A stretch of 64,000 nt of DNA from Melampsora larici-populina 98AG31. Taxonomy: Eukaryota; Basidiomycota; Pucciniomycetes; Pucciniales; Melampsoraceae. Positions within the stretch are counted from its first letter, which is position 1; the number at the start of each line of letters is the position of its first letter. The translations under genes were made by a program, and so were the position numbers. The stretch covers positions 732,873-796,872 of the forward strand of contig NW_006768786.1 of assembly GCF_000204055.1 (NCBI RefSeq), written 5' to 3'. Of the stretch, positions 1 to 10,768 are shown one piece after another. Below the pieces are notes generated by a model. It saw only the letters and a program-made list of their open reading frames with translations. It searched no databases and was not told the DNA's origin.

Positions 1-442
1 ACCACTATTCCTAATCGCAAATCCCTCGTTCGACAATCACGACCTCACCACCCACTGCACTCGTGATGAACTCACCTGCCGGACGGAGTCACGGCAGCCG
101 AAAGTGCCATGACTCCGTTTTTCTTTGGAGCCCTTCGACCACCACGAAATCGACCAAGATATCACTTCATCCCCTTTCACCTCGAGTTCTTTCATTCCAC
201 TTGTTTATCACCACGCCTTCAACTTGGTACTCTTTTTCTTTTGTTAAAAGTTTTCAATTCTTTCCGAGCCTATCATCTCACGTTTGATTCTCCCATTTTC
301 TTTAGTGTTTTTCGTCGTCTTAGTGCGTCCATCGTCAACTACCATTTGAAAACGCCCTTTCGATTCAAAGCTCCAATCGGTCAGTGAGCCCATATTGTTG
401 TGGATTGTTCACATGCTTATCTTTCATTCATCTGGGTCAGAA
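1..442. other. Upstream region, no gene recognised
   Basis: This is the left edge of the window and the 5' flank of the first gene. Short open frames exist on the plus strand but show no domain, no conserved splice structure and no credible product. The tract is pyrimidine-rich from about 170 to 360, as expected of a fungal promoter or 5' leader. Nothing else is visible. Confidence 0.5.
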
Positions 443-2363
443 ATGCCTCGCGAAGCAATCAACAATTTGATCCATGAAGGCAAAAATCCCGACGAAGGTC
501 TGTTCATCGATCCTAATGTTTCCCTTTTTCTAATTTCCCATCTTCATCCAACTGAGTCATTTCTCTGGTAGTTTTCGATCCGCCCTACCTGCTCACCGAC
601 GGTAACGACGCTCCAGCGCGGCATCCCACTCTTGAGCGCCTCTGGCGCCAAGGCACGGAAAGCCGTCGCTTGATGGAAGAAAGCCAATCTTTCACCATCG
701 CCGTCGCTTTCAAGATTCACACCAACAATACTGTTGATGTGATGCCCGGAATGGCCAATGCTCAATCTCCTTCGAAGGTCACCGCCGGCAAAAAGAAACC
801 ACCGCCAGCTCCTACAGGCGCCATCATTGATTCAACCGATTTCAAAGACGGGCGCCTCTTAGACTTCAAAGTCTTCTTGTATGGCAAGTCTTTGAACGAA
901 TTCAAAGACTTGATCGGCGATGTTTGTGACGAGTATTTTCCAGGAATCAAGAAAGTGGTTCTTGAAAGTGCGTTAGCACCACTGTTGACGTGGAATGCGA
1001 GTGTTGGTTCCAAAAAAACCAAATTGGTAGATTACGAAAGTTATCAAGAGTTGGTTAACAATTTGGACAAAAGTCGTACCTCAAAAGGTACAATCAACAT
1101 AGTACTTCCAAAAGCGCAAGTCAAAGAAAAACGGAATGCTCAGGTGTGTAATTTTCAGGTTCTCAGGTGTTCTCTTTAATCTCGGTGATCTGATTACCAC
1201 TTTTCCCCGGTTGCTTCCATTCAGGCCATCGGGGCAGTGGCGTATATCAAAGGGACCGCTGGACCTACTTCAATCGAAGCTGAACTGGCCGCTTCCAAGG
1301 AGGAAACAGCTTCGGCCAAAGAGGAAACAAAGGTACGATTCCTCTTAAATCTCGTGTGACTTCCAGATAGCTTCGGTCTCTGATTCTTTTGGTCATGCCT
1401 TTGTAGAAGGTCAAAGCGGCCAAAGAGTTAGAACTCGAAGTGGCGACTATCTACAATGAACACCTCGAAAGGGCTCTGGGTGGCGATGGTGCCATCTTGT
1501 CAGCCCCATGGGACCCGAACTACTTATATTGGTTTTCCCAACGATGTGCCTTCATATGGGCCAAGTCGATTGTAAGTGCCCAGTTCATTACATGTTAGGT
1601 TCCTAAGCTGATCATCTGGTTGTTTCAGCGTGATGGGTACACCAGTCGCGCTATGCCTCCTAGCACGACTGAATACAAGAGAGAGATGGCCCGAAACTCC
1701 GTCGAACACCCCGAGACGAGTGTGGACAACCGCGTCAAAAAACGTTACCCAGTGGCTGTACCAAGTTCAAAGAGTTCCTCATCGAAAAATCAAAAGCACC
1801 GCACCTTCTTTATGCAAGCTCCTGACGATGAAGTCAAGATCAAACAAGAACCCAAAAGCCCTTCAGGCTCAAAACGTAACCTGGAAGCCACCTCGTCTCT
1901 ATCCAGCTTGTCTTTCAACAAGAAGATTAAACAAGAATCTCGTCAGTTCTTTATTCAGTTCTCCGATAAGTAACCTTCTTATAACTGACAAGGCTTCTCT
2001 TGATAACTTCGCTTGGCAGCTTCCGGTTTCACTTCCGAGAAGGTGATTTCCCTTCTCACCTCCGACGATGTTATTCCGGAGACCGTCTTCGGCGACTCCG
2101 ACTCAGATGGCGAATCTGAGGTCACGCATTCCACCCTCCTGGAAGAGTTTTTGGCGGCGTGCGACATCCCCGGCGATGACCAAGCCACTCGAACCATTCT
2201 GCGCAAGGCGAATGTTTTATCTTGGACTGACTTAGTCCCGAGTGTGCAAATGACCACTAACGTCTTGACCGGGCATGGGATGCCTTTTGACACGGCCAGA
2301 CGCCTCATGGATGGGGCAAAAGAAGCCGATGACCTACAAAAAAAAGCCTCTTCCTCCAAATGA
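443..2363 (+). CDS. Uncharacterised protein, six exons, 518 aa
   Basis: Joined exons are 443-497, 572-1143, 1225-1332, 1407-1571, 1629-1941 and 2020-2363; all junctions are GT-AG and keep frame, giving 518 residues from an ATG that begins MPREAINNLIHEG. I do not recognise a family. The first half holds a folded-looking stretch (residues about 100-190) with alternating hydrophobic and charged residues. The middle is Lys/Ser-rich and disordered and contains IKQEPKSP, which fits a SUMO-acceptor consensus (hydrophobic-K-x-E). The C-terminal 70 residues look helical (LEEFLAACDIPG...GHGMPFDTARRLMDG), a SAM-like compact fold at best. Basic and acidic clusters suggest a nuclear protein, but that is inference. 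The gene is intact, so it is unlikely to be transposon debris, although it abuts a transposase. Confidence 0.8.
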
Positions 2364-2465
2364 ATGTTTCAGCTATTCTAAAGGCCCAAGTAGATGATCC
2401 CCGAGTTGTAGTTTGCACATCTTCCCACCGCCTCCCACCCCAAAAGTTTGAGACTTAAAATTCCC

Positions 2466-2535
2466 CAGTTGTTTTCCAATGTCCGACGAGTTGTTTTCAA
2501 ATGTCCAACGAGTTGTTTTCAAATGTCCACTCATA
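2466..2535. repeat. 22 bp direct repeat, about three copies
   Basis: Three consecutive units of GTTGTTTT(C)AATGTCC(R)ACGA begin near 2468, 2490 and 2512, an exact 22 bp spacing with one or two substitutions per unit. It lies about 100 bp past the stop codon of the first gene, so it may be in its 3' UTR. Confidence 0.75.
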
Positions 2536-2729
2536 AATGAATCAGTGGTGCTTGTCTGTCTGTGTTATCCTTAAGCGTTGAATCGCAAAAAATATTCAAT
2601 CTGAAAGAGCCTCTTTGAAAGTGAATCTAACCTTTAGACTTCTTCTTAGAATCTCTAAACGAGTTGAGCCTGTGCCAAGAATAAAGGTAATAAAGGTCCA
2701 AGTGACCTTTAAAACTTTTGACCTTTCGA

Positions 2730-2770
2730 TGCAAAGATCATAATGACTTTGAATCATTATGATCTTTGCA
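2730..2770. repeat. Perfect 17 bp stem inverted repeat
   Basis: TGCAAAGATCATAATGA at 2730-2746 is exactly complementary to 2754-2770, with a 7-base loop. Outside the stem, further AAAGGTC/GACCTTT blocks (about 2685-2725 and 2774-2790) are arranged symmetrically, which suggests the core of a small fold-back element rather than a simple terminator. The stretch 2364-3085 holds no gene. Confidence 0.8.
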
Positions 2771-3085
2771 TAACCTTTCGAATAAAGGTCATTCAACCAT
2801 TGCCCAAATGAACGTGTGCTCAATGCTAGATGTTAGTTGGACTCATCCGCGAGTGCCCAAGAAAACTTGGTTTTATTTTTGGCTTTCACGCGTAAGGATC
2901 TCACAAGAAATATTCAATTGAAACATTAAAGTCATAATGATGTTTCGAATACGATCAAAACATTGTCGTTTTCAAATCTTTCGGAATCAGTAGTTTTGTC
3001 AAATGAGACTAAGATTCGAGGGTTGTTATATTGAATCAAATCACGCTAACAACATCATGGGCAATCAACATAAGATACAAGACTT

Positions 3086-4204
3086 CTACAAATAACCACT
3101 CCCTTTGAATAACTTGTCGCACAATCCCTCGGTAAAGACCTCCATCATGGAGACCCAAATCACAGCTCTCTCCCCTTTGGCATCAATCGCTCCTTGAAGA
3201 TCCTGGCTTCTTCGGAGGTTGGCTTTGACCGGTGAGAACCCCTTCTCAATCGGGTTGAAGTCCGGGCTATATGCCGGTAAGTAAATCAACCTTACCCCTC
3301 GCGCATGACACAAATCGGCTATTGAGCCCCCGTGGTGAATGGGGGCGTTGTCCAAAACTAGTACCGAGTTTCGCGCCGGCCATGGGTTCATGGCCGGTAA
3401 CTACAATAAAGTCCCAAGACTTTAGAACACGAAATCTCTTGAACAAATCGAGACTGAAAGACGGAGTGATGACTCACCAAGTCGTTTTCCAAGAAATCTT
3501 CAAAATTCAAACGGGAATAACCTCCACGCTTGATAGTAATCGCCAAAATACCGTCAAGTGAAATAGCAGGTAATGCAGACCATCGGCCAGCTTGAGTGGG
3601 CCTTGGAAGTTGAGGTGTACGTTCTCCAATGGGAGAACGTGCATAATCGCGAAACAAACGCCTTTTCGAAATCGCCGTTTCGTCTAAAAGGTCAACAAGA
3701 ATAAACGTTAAGTCAGAATGACATGCAGAATCCCAAACAGGCAAAAGTCAGTGCTTACCTGCAAACACCAGACAATAAGGGTCAATCTCAATTACAGATG
3801 CCATGTACGCACCTCGCGCGGCCAAACTTTGGTTTGGATGTACCGTGCGGGCTTTCTTACGAGTCCAACACAGCCTGTCTCGTAGCTCGGTAGAAAGGGT
3901 TTTGAAACCTTTCCAAGATCTTGGATTGAAGCTCATCTAGATACAAGGTCGGATCGAGGCGGAGACAGTCCAGGACAAACAGCCTTTCGGGGCCTCCTAA
4001 GACCAAAGGCGCACCACGAACCATGTGATCCATGGGGTTTGTGACCACCGCCCGGGTTCGCCGATAGAGGTTCAACCAGCGTCGTACCGAGGTGAGGGCC
4101 AAATCCATTCCGAGGGTCCTTGATATGTCCTGAACCCGGACGCCGTTGAGGGCCAATCGAACCACGGCAAGTTTGATCTCAGGGCTATGATGGGGATTTC
4201 GAAC
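3086..4204 (-). pseudogene. DD34E transposase (Tc1/mariner, IS630-like), frameshifted
   Basis: Read on the minus strand, exons are 4204-3759 (with one internal frameshift), 3683-3478 and 3400-3086; both introns are GT-AG and in phase. The N-terminal part is a helix-turn-helix region (VRLALNGVRVQDISRTLGM). The catalytic core is intact: first Asp in FADETAISKRRLF, second in LVLDNAPIHH and Glu in SPDFNPIEKGF, with 34 residues between the second Asp and the Glu. Around 3866-3880 the frame shifts between YLDELQSKILERF... and WTRKKARTVHPNQS, so no single protein can be made. A further HTH-like frame on the same strand (4542-4297) may be a lost upstream exon. I could not find terminal inverted repeats, so element ends are unknown. 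Function if intact: cut-and-paste transposition at TA sites. Confidence 0.8.
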
Positions 4205-4506
4205 CTGAAAATGAAGGATATCAGCATTTCAAGTGATGAGAATCATAAAGAAAAGAATGGAAATCACCGGCGGCATTGGGGTGAAAGTCAGGGAAATTAG
4301 TCGATGTGATGTTGAGGTGGAAATCCAATTTGATTTGGAAGGACTCGCAGAGGTGGTCTGCCCTGCGATGTGCCACCTCTACATCTCGGATAAGAACCTA
4401 CCAGATGATCCACCACCCGCCGGGTTATCTCCATCCTATCCGCTATCTGATTCACAGATAGACGGACTCGTGACCAGCACGTACGATGCGCCCTTGCATA
4501 TAATTC

Positions 4507-4542
4507 GTGGGAAACTGTCAATATCATTCCACAGTTTCCCAC
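4507..4542. repeat. 12 bp stem hairpin
   Basis: GTGGGAAACTGT (4507-4518) and ACAGTTTCCCAC (4531-4542) are exact complements around a 12-base loop. It lies just outside the broken transposase and could belong to its end. The rest of 4543-4962 shows no gene. Confidence 0.7.
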
Positions 4543-5011
4543 TGGGAAAAAAATAAATCCATTTTTTTCGACAAGTCAGAAAGTGAGTAAAATCTGGGAG
4601 TGAAAAAAAACAAAACAAAAAAAACCATTATTTCTAACAAGGGCTGTACTTCTTCTTCAAGTCAGATCCTATCACTTTATGTTTCCCAATTTAGTCTGCA
4701 TACTGAACATGTTGGTACATAACTCTTGCATACCTTTCTTCTAAATCACACATACTAATGAAGTCACCAAACAATAATTACTTTTCTAGAGCTGACATTG
4801 CCAATTTTCTCATCCTTGAATGTCTCTTGCTGCTTCCATCTTGGAATCTGTCATGGTAATCTTCTAAATAAGATATCTTAAACACGGTTGAGGGTACATA
4901 TTTTCCAAGATGTTTGAAAACCTTTATCCCACTCATCAGGTAGGTCAGGTAAGTTGTGTGATTCAGGTTGCGTTCACTTAAGCCAGATTTTGTGAAGTCG
5001 CATTCTGAACG

Positions 5012-5039
5012 ACCACATTTCTACATGTAGAAATGTGGT
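5012..5039. repeat. 28 bp perfect palindrome inside the Harbinger left end
   Basis: ACCACATTTCTACA is followed directly by its exact reverse complement, with no loop, centred at 5025/5026. It lies 46 bp inside the left terminal repeat, where Harbinger elements often carry transposase-binding sites, so that role is possible. Confidence 0.85.
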
Positions 5040-5221
5040 TTTTGTAAAAAAAAAAACTCAAAATTCACATTTTGTGAGAATTCGTGAAAAAAGAGGTCAT
5101 GAGCCGTTTGCTTTGATGATCATTAATGACCGTTTTCAAATCTTTGAAATTCAGAACAGTCTTGAGAGTGGCAATGAACAAAAAAGGTTATAAGCCTTTG
5201 ATCATCCAAACCATTGCCATC

Positions 5222-6511
5222 ATGTCAAGTTCCTCTGATACCGACTCTGACGCTTCCTCCATATCAATTCGACCGGCGATTGTGGTTCTCAAGATTATTG
5301 TCAAGGCAGGACTTGATTACCTTGCTTCTATAACCACCAAGAAGAAGTCATGTCAAACATCAAAGCTTTGAGCAAATCAATATACAAAGGAAATCCTCGA
5401 AGGCAGTGATGTTCGATTCCGAGAACTTTTTTGTATGGACAAGCTCGCCTTCAAGGGACTAATCAAAGCCCTTAAAGGCAAGCTTGTCATCCACCACAAG
5501 AGGAGTGTTACGGTGGAGGAACAAGTTATGATTTTTTTATATATTGTTGGAAATTCTGGATCCAATCGAGTCGCCGGAGAACGCTTTCAACGCTCTGGAC
5601 ATACCATCAGCCAATACTTTAACAAAGTCTGCCGGGCCATTGCTTCTCTCCAATCAATATATATTGTCCAGCCTACCGGAGGAGAGATCTGTCCAAAGGA
5701 AATTCACAACAACTCGCGGTTCACACCTTACTTTGACAAATGTGTGGGTGCCATCAATGGCACCCACATTCCTTGTATTGTTCCTGCCGACCAACAACCA
5801 GCCCATTGAAACCACAAAGGGGATCTTAGCCAGAATGTTCTAGCCGGCTGTTCCTTCAACATGATGTTCACATTTGTTTACGCCGGTCTGGAAGAATCTC
5901 ATGCCGATGCTCGGGTTCTTCATCGAGCACTTGAAGAACGTGGATTTGTAGTTCCTGAAGGTAAGATAAATTCTTTTCTTTTTCGAAAACATTGTACTTT
6001 GATATTGATCTGTTTGTTTGATTCAGATTATTTCTATCTTGGCGACGCTGGTTATGCCAATGTACCAGGATTTTTAACACCTTATCAATCAGTGCGGTAT
6101 CTCCTCAAGGAATGGAAGAATTCCCACTTGACACCACAAAACGCAAAAGAACTTTATAATCACCGACATTCAGCACTTCGAATAGTCATTGAACGTATCT
6201 TTGGTGTCTCAAAAATGAGATTCCCAATCCTGGCTTTGATGCCATCTTATCCATATAAGACACAAGTAATCATAGTTGTAGCGTGCTGTGTCCTACACAA
6301 TATCATCCAAATTGAATCAGGCAAAGATGAATTTTATGCTGAATACATGTTGAAGGAGCGCTTGGAAAGGAGAATGGCTGATGATGGTGAACCAGATTGG
6401 GTCAAGCCTAACCCAAATCAATGCACTCGAGCATCTGAACAAAGGGACCGCCTTGCCAAGTGGATGTTCCGCAATTTTGTTGATGTACCAGTGGCACGTA
6501 GGCATGTTTAA
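5222..6511 (+). pseudogene. Harbinger transposase with two in-frame TGA codons
   Basis: One frame runs from ATG 5222 through TGA at 5369-5371 and TGA at 5807-5809, then crosses a GT-AG intron (5961-6026) to TAA at 6509. Family landmarks are FRELFCMDKLAF near the start, VTVEEQVMIFLYIVG, the first catalytic region CVGAINGTHIP, DLSQNVLAGC, the second catalytic Asp in YLGDAGYANVPGFLTPY and the catalytic Glu in LRIVIERIFGVSKMRFP. Where relatives have GAIDGTH this copy has Asn for the first catalytic Asp, so even a suppressed protein would be dead. Both stops and the Asp-to-Asn change are explained by single CpG transitions. Function in an intact relative: DDE transposition, with help from the Myb-like partner on the other strand. 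Confidence 0.85.
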
Positions 6512-6744
6512 AACTTTGAACACTCATATCAAAACTATTTGTGGCTCATTATCTTAGCAAAAGTTCAATCAAATCATCTTTGTATATGGATTACTTTATA
6601 CTATATATGCTTTAATTTGTAAGATACATATTAATACTGTAATTTTTATTTTGTAAGATACAAAAGATGAAATGAGAAAGTGAGAATGATAAAAGAAAAA
6701 TAAAACATATGAAATTAAAAAATAAGATAATGAAGCTCTGATAT

Positions 6745-8360
6745 TCATTCTTTCTCTTTCTCTTTATCTTGATATTGATCAAATATTTTGGCTTCACTCT
6801 TCAACCGTTCCCAACAAAAATTCTTATCCATGTGATAGAAAAAGGATGCTGTGTCGTTTTTCTTTAATTCATTTGCTGCCATGATGATGTGTTGAGGCAT
6901 GAGGTTCTTCAAGCATCCCTTTTTGAAGATTGCCATAGCTTCTTGTCGCATTGGGTGTTGTTTGGTTTTGATTTTAGCAATAGCCACCCTGTCACTGTCA
7001 TTCTTATCCTCCATACCTGTTATTCGATCAACAGTGTTGCTGATTGATTCAGCTACTAGCTTGGGTCCAGTAGTTCGAGCTCGCTTGTAAGTTGAAGCCA
7101 AAGGTCCAATTGGGCTCCTTTTGCTTTGGGCAAATCGTCTTTCTAGGGTATCGTCCTCGTCCTCGTCACTGTTGTCAAGGGCCGCTTCAGCCACTGTGAG
7201 ACCGTTGTTTCGAGGGCCAGACTTGATGAAAGGAATAGAAAGAGAAAGAGAAGGAAATAATATAAAGAGAAAGATTAGAAACCAAATAAAAAGAAACAAA
7301 CAAATAGATAAAAAAATATGTATCTTACCGCTCCAGTGTTCTTCTTCTTCTTCTTCTTTTGTGAAGGAGGTGGAGGCCGTCTACCTTCAATCTCCTCAAG
7401 ATCCGAGTTGTCCTTTTTTGAATCAGAGTCTTGAGATTGAGATTGAGATCGAGATCAATTTTGGTCTCCATTTGACCTTCATCATGCAAATACAAAGAGT
7501 GAGTTACTATAGCCAACAAACCAAGATGAGATCATTAAACTTACCTTTGTCATCCTCATCTTCATCATCAGGAAACTTGACTACCTTCTTCTTAATTTGA
7601 GTTCCATACCCGTCTTTACCATGGGCTCGAAGTTTTTTTGGAGGCATGACTGATTCTACAACTTTATAGGCGGGAAAACTGGCATGTCAAATTGGTTTGG
7701 CATTGCCATTTCCTTCCTATTATGCAAGCATTAAATTCAATTACCTCAATCAGTCAATCGATCAAGTATGATAAGGTGAAGTGAATTGATTACCTTTTCA
7801 ATCCAGTTAAACCACCAGTCCTTATCAGCCTGGACCTCGCCAGTGTCTGTATTGGTTCCAGGAGCGCCGGAAGACTCGATAATCTTGTCAAAAGCCTTAA
7901 GGATCTTCTTTAAGTGTGTACAAATGAAATAAAGCATAAAGAGAGTCAGTCGAGTTCAAATGACAGAAATGAATGGAATTGAAAGAAAGGAAAGAAAGAA
8001 AGAAAGAAATGAAATCAGACTAACCCTTTGAAAATGATTTTTTAATCGTCTCAAAGATGCATTGGTTTTGAATTTGGTGTTGAAGTTCTCTAAAACAATT
8101 TTCCAAGCCTCGGTCTTGAGGCCACCATTGTTACCTTGGCCGAGATCCATTTGATGTTTGATTTTGTCAATGAGATAGAGAGTATCCTTATGAGCCCATG
8201 AGTCACCAGTGGCGGCTTTATCTTCAGCTTCATCTTCATCTTCATCTTCCTGCTTATCTTTGACTTTATCTTTAAATTGAGATGACTTGTTTGGTTTTGG
8301 TTTTGGTTTTGGTTTTGATCTATTTTTTAATTTTGAGTTTTTACTTTTTTCAATTTCCAT
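6745..8360 (-). pseudogene. Myb/SANT-like DNA-binding gene of the Harbinger element
   Basis: Exons on minus: 8360-8025, 7907-7794, 7716-7545, 7476-7329 and 7221-6745. The first two make a Myb/SANT-like domain: WAHKDTLYLIDKIKHQ, LKTEAWKIVLENFNTKF, LRRLKNHFQR, then KDWWFNWIEK. This trihelix-type domain is the usual partner of Harbinger transposases and brings it to the element ends. N-terminal and central parts are Lys/Glu/Asp-rich, and the last exon is a helical C-terminal domain ending in KEKEKE. In-frame TGA codons occur at 7687-7689 and 7455-7457, and exons 3 and 4 do not join in phase (one base off). I read it as a decayed gene; the splice choice at exon 3/4 is the weak point. Confidence 0.7.
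7980..8013. repeat. GAAA microsatellite in an intron
   Basis: An imperfect (GAAA)n run lies within the first intron of the Myb/SANT-like gene, read as TTTC on the coding strand. It probably arose by slippage. Confidence 0.7.
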
Positions 8361-8589
8361 TTCTTCAGATTCAGAATCGGATCAAGGCATGTTGGATCGA
8401 GAGCAAAGTTGACAGAAGATGAAGGTGGAGGAAGACAAAGGAGAACATTGGTTTTGAAGTGCGACCGGTGATGGTTTTTGAGAAAGGCGGTGAATGAGGG
8501 GAATTGAGAGGTTCTGTAAGGTGGAAGGTGACTTGTTGCAGATTTGAGGGGGTCTGTACGGTGGAAGGTACCTTGTAAGATTTCAATCG

Positions 8590-10360
8590 AGGTTTACGGA
8601 AGAGTTGATAATGCGATTTATAGGGGGGAAAATTTGATAAAAGTGAATTGTGGGAAATCGACTCACAAGTCGCATTTTATAAGCATTCTGCACATTACAG
8701 AATGCTTGTAAATCACAAATCGAACGCTGTAGAACTTATAACCCAACAAGGGTTATACAGAGCTGGAAGAGTATAATCTACTAATAAAATGACTAGTAGA
8801 AGTTGTCTGAGACTGCTCTTCTAAAACAACACAATCAGGAAAAGACTCTGTTGTATTGAGTACAGATAAGGCACCAGAGAAATATATCTTCACACGTATT
8901 TTAACTTCAAAAGCACAATTTTTATTACTATCAACACTGCTATAGTGTTATTCCCAAATGATAACTGAAGAAATAAGCAATATCTTATTGATATTATTCC
9001 CAATGAGTCTTTTTGACTATAAAACTAAAGCAAATTTCTCTTTATAGCTGTAATAAAGGGTGTATTTAAGTGACCAGGTACTATTAAAATAAGTTTATAA
9101 TGATAAACAAAATAATAACTGCATAAATGATCAAGGAAAAAGGGGAACAACAGTCCCAGAATCCTCTCAGAGTATATATAACAATGTACTCCAACTTTTA
9201 CAATGGTCAACAGCCTCAAAACCAATCAAATCCGCCCAGAAATCCCTAAAAACCCTATGATGACGCAATGTAATGATTTTGTTACTGAGAAATGATGTAA
9301 TTTTCACAGCCAAAAGTGATCAATGACGCAACAATATGATGTACAGCACTTCTTATGATGATTACAGGTGATTTTTTCCTTGTAAACTAGCTGAAACCCA
9401 AATTTTGAGATTACGAATTTTTTTAGATGTGCCCCAATTTTTGATTACTAAAGTGCATCTTGTAGCCCTCGTGTTACTGATCATTTATGACACCCATATG
9501 ACCTATTTCTGATGAGTGATGAGTAAGATATTGAGTTGTGAAGTTAAGGTTTTTAGCATTACATGTTGACTTGTGACTGTAAATTTGAGATTCACACCAA
9601 TTCTTTATTTGTCTTATAACTTTGTTCATACACCTCCGCTACTATTGATTTAAGGTTTGTACATTATGTAATACACTCTTCTGCGTTGAATGAGTCATCT
9701 ACCAACCTAATCTGACGTCATTTGACATATGTAATAAGCTGAAAACCTTCATTTTTGACAAAATTCACCCATTTTCTTCACTTTTCACAGCTGCTAATCT
9801 CTTTTTCTTGCTCATGTAATATGACAGCATCTTCTATAACCTTAAAAATCCCGGAAAATCCTCTTGGCAACCTTGAATTCCACTACTACCACTATTACAT
9901 AACCAAACTACATGTGTACCTCTTGTTTACCAACTTCAAAAAAGTGCCTTTTCTCTAATAACTTCTGTTTCTTATTATCAGCCTTCAAGATTAAAATTGT
10001 CACGGTATAATATAATGTTGCTCTTTTATATTCTAACCTCATAATACCCATAACTTTATTTTTACTACCCTAAAAACCATTTTCCAACATATGTACCTAT
10101 ATTTTCAAATTTTTCTTATGTTTTTTCTTTCTTTCTTTTTGTAATGAGTTTGTGAATAAAATATAATGATCTTAATAAGTAATGTGAAATAAAATGATGT
10201 AATGTTAACCTTATGACCAATACATAAGCCTACAAGAGCTTCAATTGATCCAAAAACCTCTATTTCAAATTTTCTGTCCTGCTAAATCCTTCTAATAAAC
10301 TGGTAAACTACTAATTACAAATTTTTTAATTGATCCCTTAAATTGATCACCACAACACAT
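8590..10360. other. Non-coding interior of the Harbinger element
   Basis: No reading frame in this 1.8 kb tract has a recognisable product. It is AT-rich and poor in CpG. Two small hairpins are visible: AAGCATTCTG/CAGAATGCTT at 8681-8707 (7-base loop) and TATAACCC/GGGTTATA at 8737-8757 (5-base loop). It presumably holds the promoter of the Myb-like gene and sub-terminal sequence. Confidence 0.6.
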
Positions 10361-10372
10361 TTCACAGAATGT

Positions 10373-10395
10373 GAATTCTTGACATTCAAGAATTC
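10373..10395. repeat. Inverted repeat next to the Harbinger right end
   Basis: GAATTCTTGA (10373-10382) and TCAAGAATTC (10386-10395) are perfect complements with a 3-base loop, 18 bp inside the right terminal repeat. Confidence 0.8.
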
Positions 10396-10554
10396 AAATT
10401 TCTGCAAAAATTTGCTTAAGTGAACGCAGCCTCAAATTATCTTGCTTCATAACTTAATCTTCTTTATTCACCTCTGAATCCAAGTCATCGGAATCTTCTT
10501 CATCTTTCTCTGACTTGCCATCTGATGAGCCTTCATTTGATGAATGTGAAAAAT

Positions 10555-10768
10555 TGCCTCCCACCCAGCATATTTGGCTTGGATGTGAAAATCTGAGGTG
10601 TCCTGGGATTTTGACTCCAAGGGAAGCTGCCTTGAAGGATTCAATTCAAGGCAAGGGCAAGAGCCAAAATTTGCCTCAGAGAAATTCCTTGGGTGCTGTT
10701 CTCCTCAGGGGGAAAACCAAGGACTCCTCAGACATTTGTTGCCAAGGCAACTATGTGGGCAGTGCCTG
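10555..10768. repeat. Fold-back repeat, copy 1 (MITE-like)
   Basis: The left part (TGCCTCCCACCCAGC...AATCTGAGGTGTCCTGGG) is imperfectly complementary to the right part, which ends ...GGCAACTATGTGGGCAGTGCCT, so the whole 214 bp can fold on itself. The same right end, with two substitutions (GGCATCTATGTTGGCAGTGCCT), closes a second fold-back at 19564-19705, so this is a family. Confidence 0.6.

Larger units (their letters stand above)
4966..10431. mobile_element. PIF/Harbinger-like DNA transposon, complete ends, decayed genes
   Basis: The left end GGTTGCGTTCACTTAAGC (4966-4983) is repeated inverted at the right end (10414-10431) with one mismatch in 18. The element is flanked by TCA at 4963-4965 and 10432-10434, a 3 bp target duplication of the size made by PIF/Harbinger transposases. 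Sub-terminal AATTCACATTYTGTGA blocks also match in inverted orientation (about 5061-5076 and 10361-10376). Inside lie a Harbinger transposase on plus and a Myb/SANT-like gene on minus, converging tail to tail, which is the two-gene plan known for this superfamily. Both genes have premature stops, so the element is not autonomous. Length is 5466 bp. Confidence 0.85.

Noticed and set aside
63..387. Two overlapping plus-strand frames at the left edge
   Set aside because: No domain, one starts with a non-ATG codon, and the sequence looks like a promoter or leader.
7121..7600. Plus-strand frame antisense to the Myb/SANT-like gene
   Set aside because: Ser-rich run mirrors the Asp/Glu-rich coding strand; no start or splice support.
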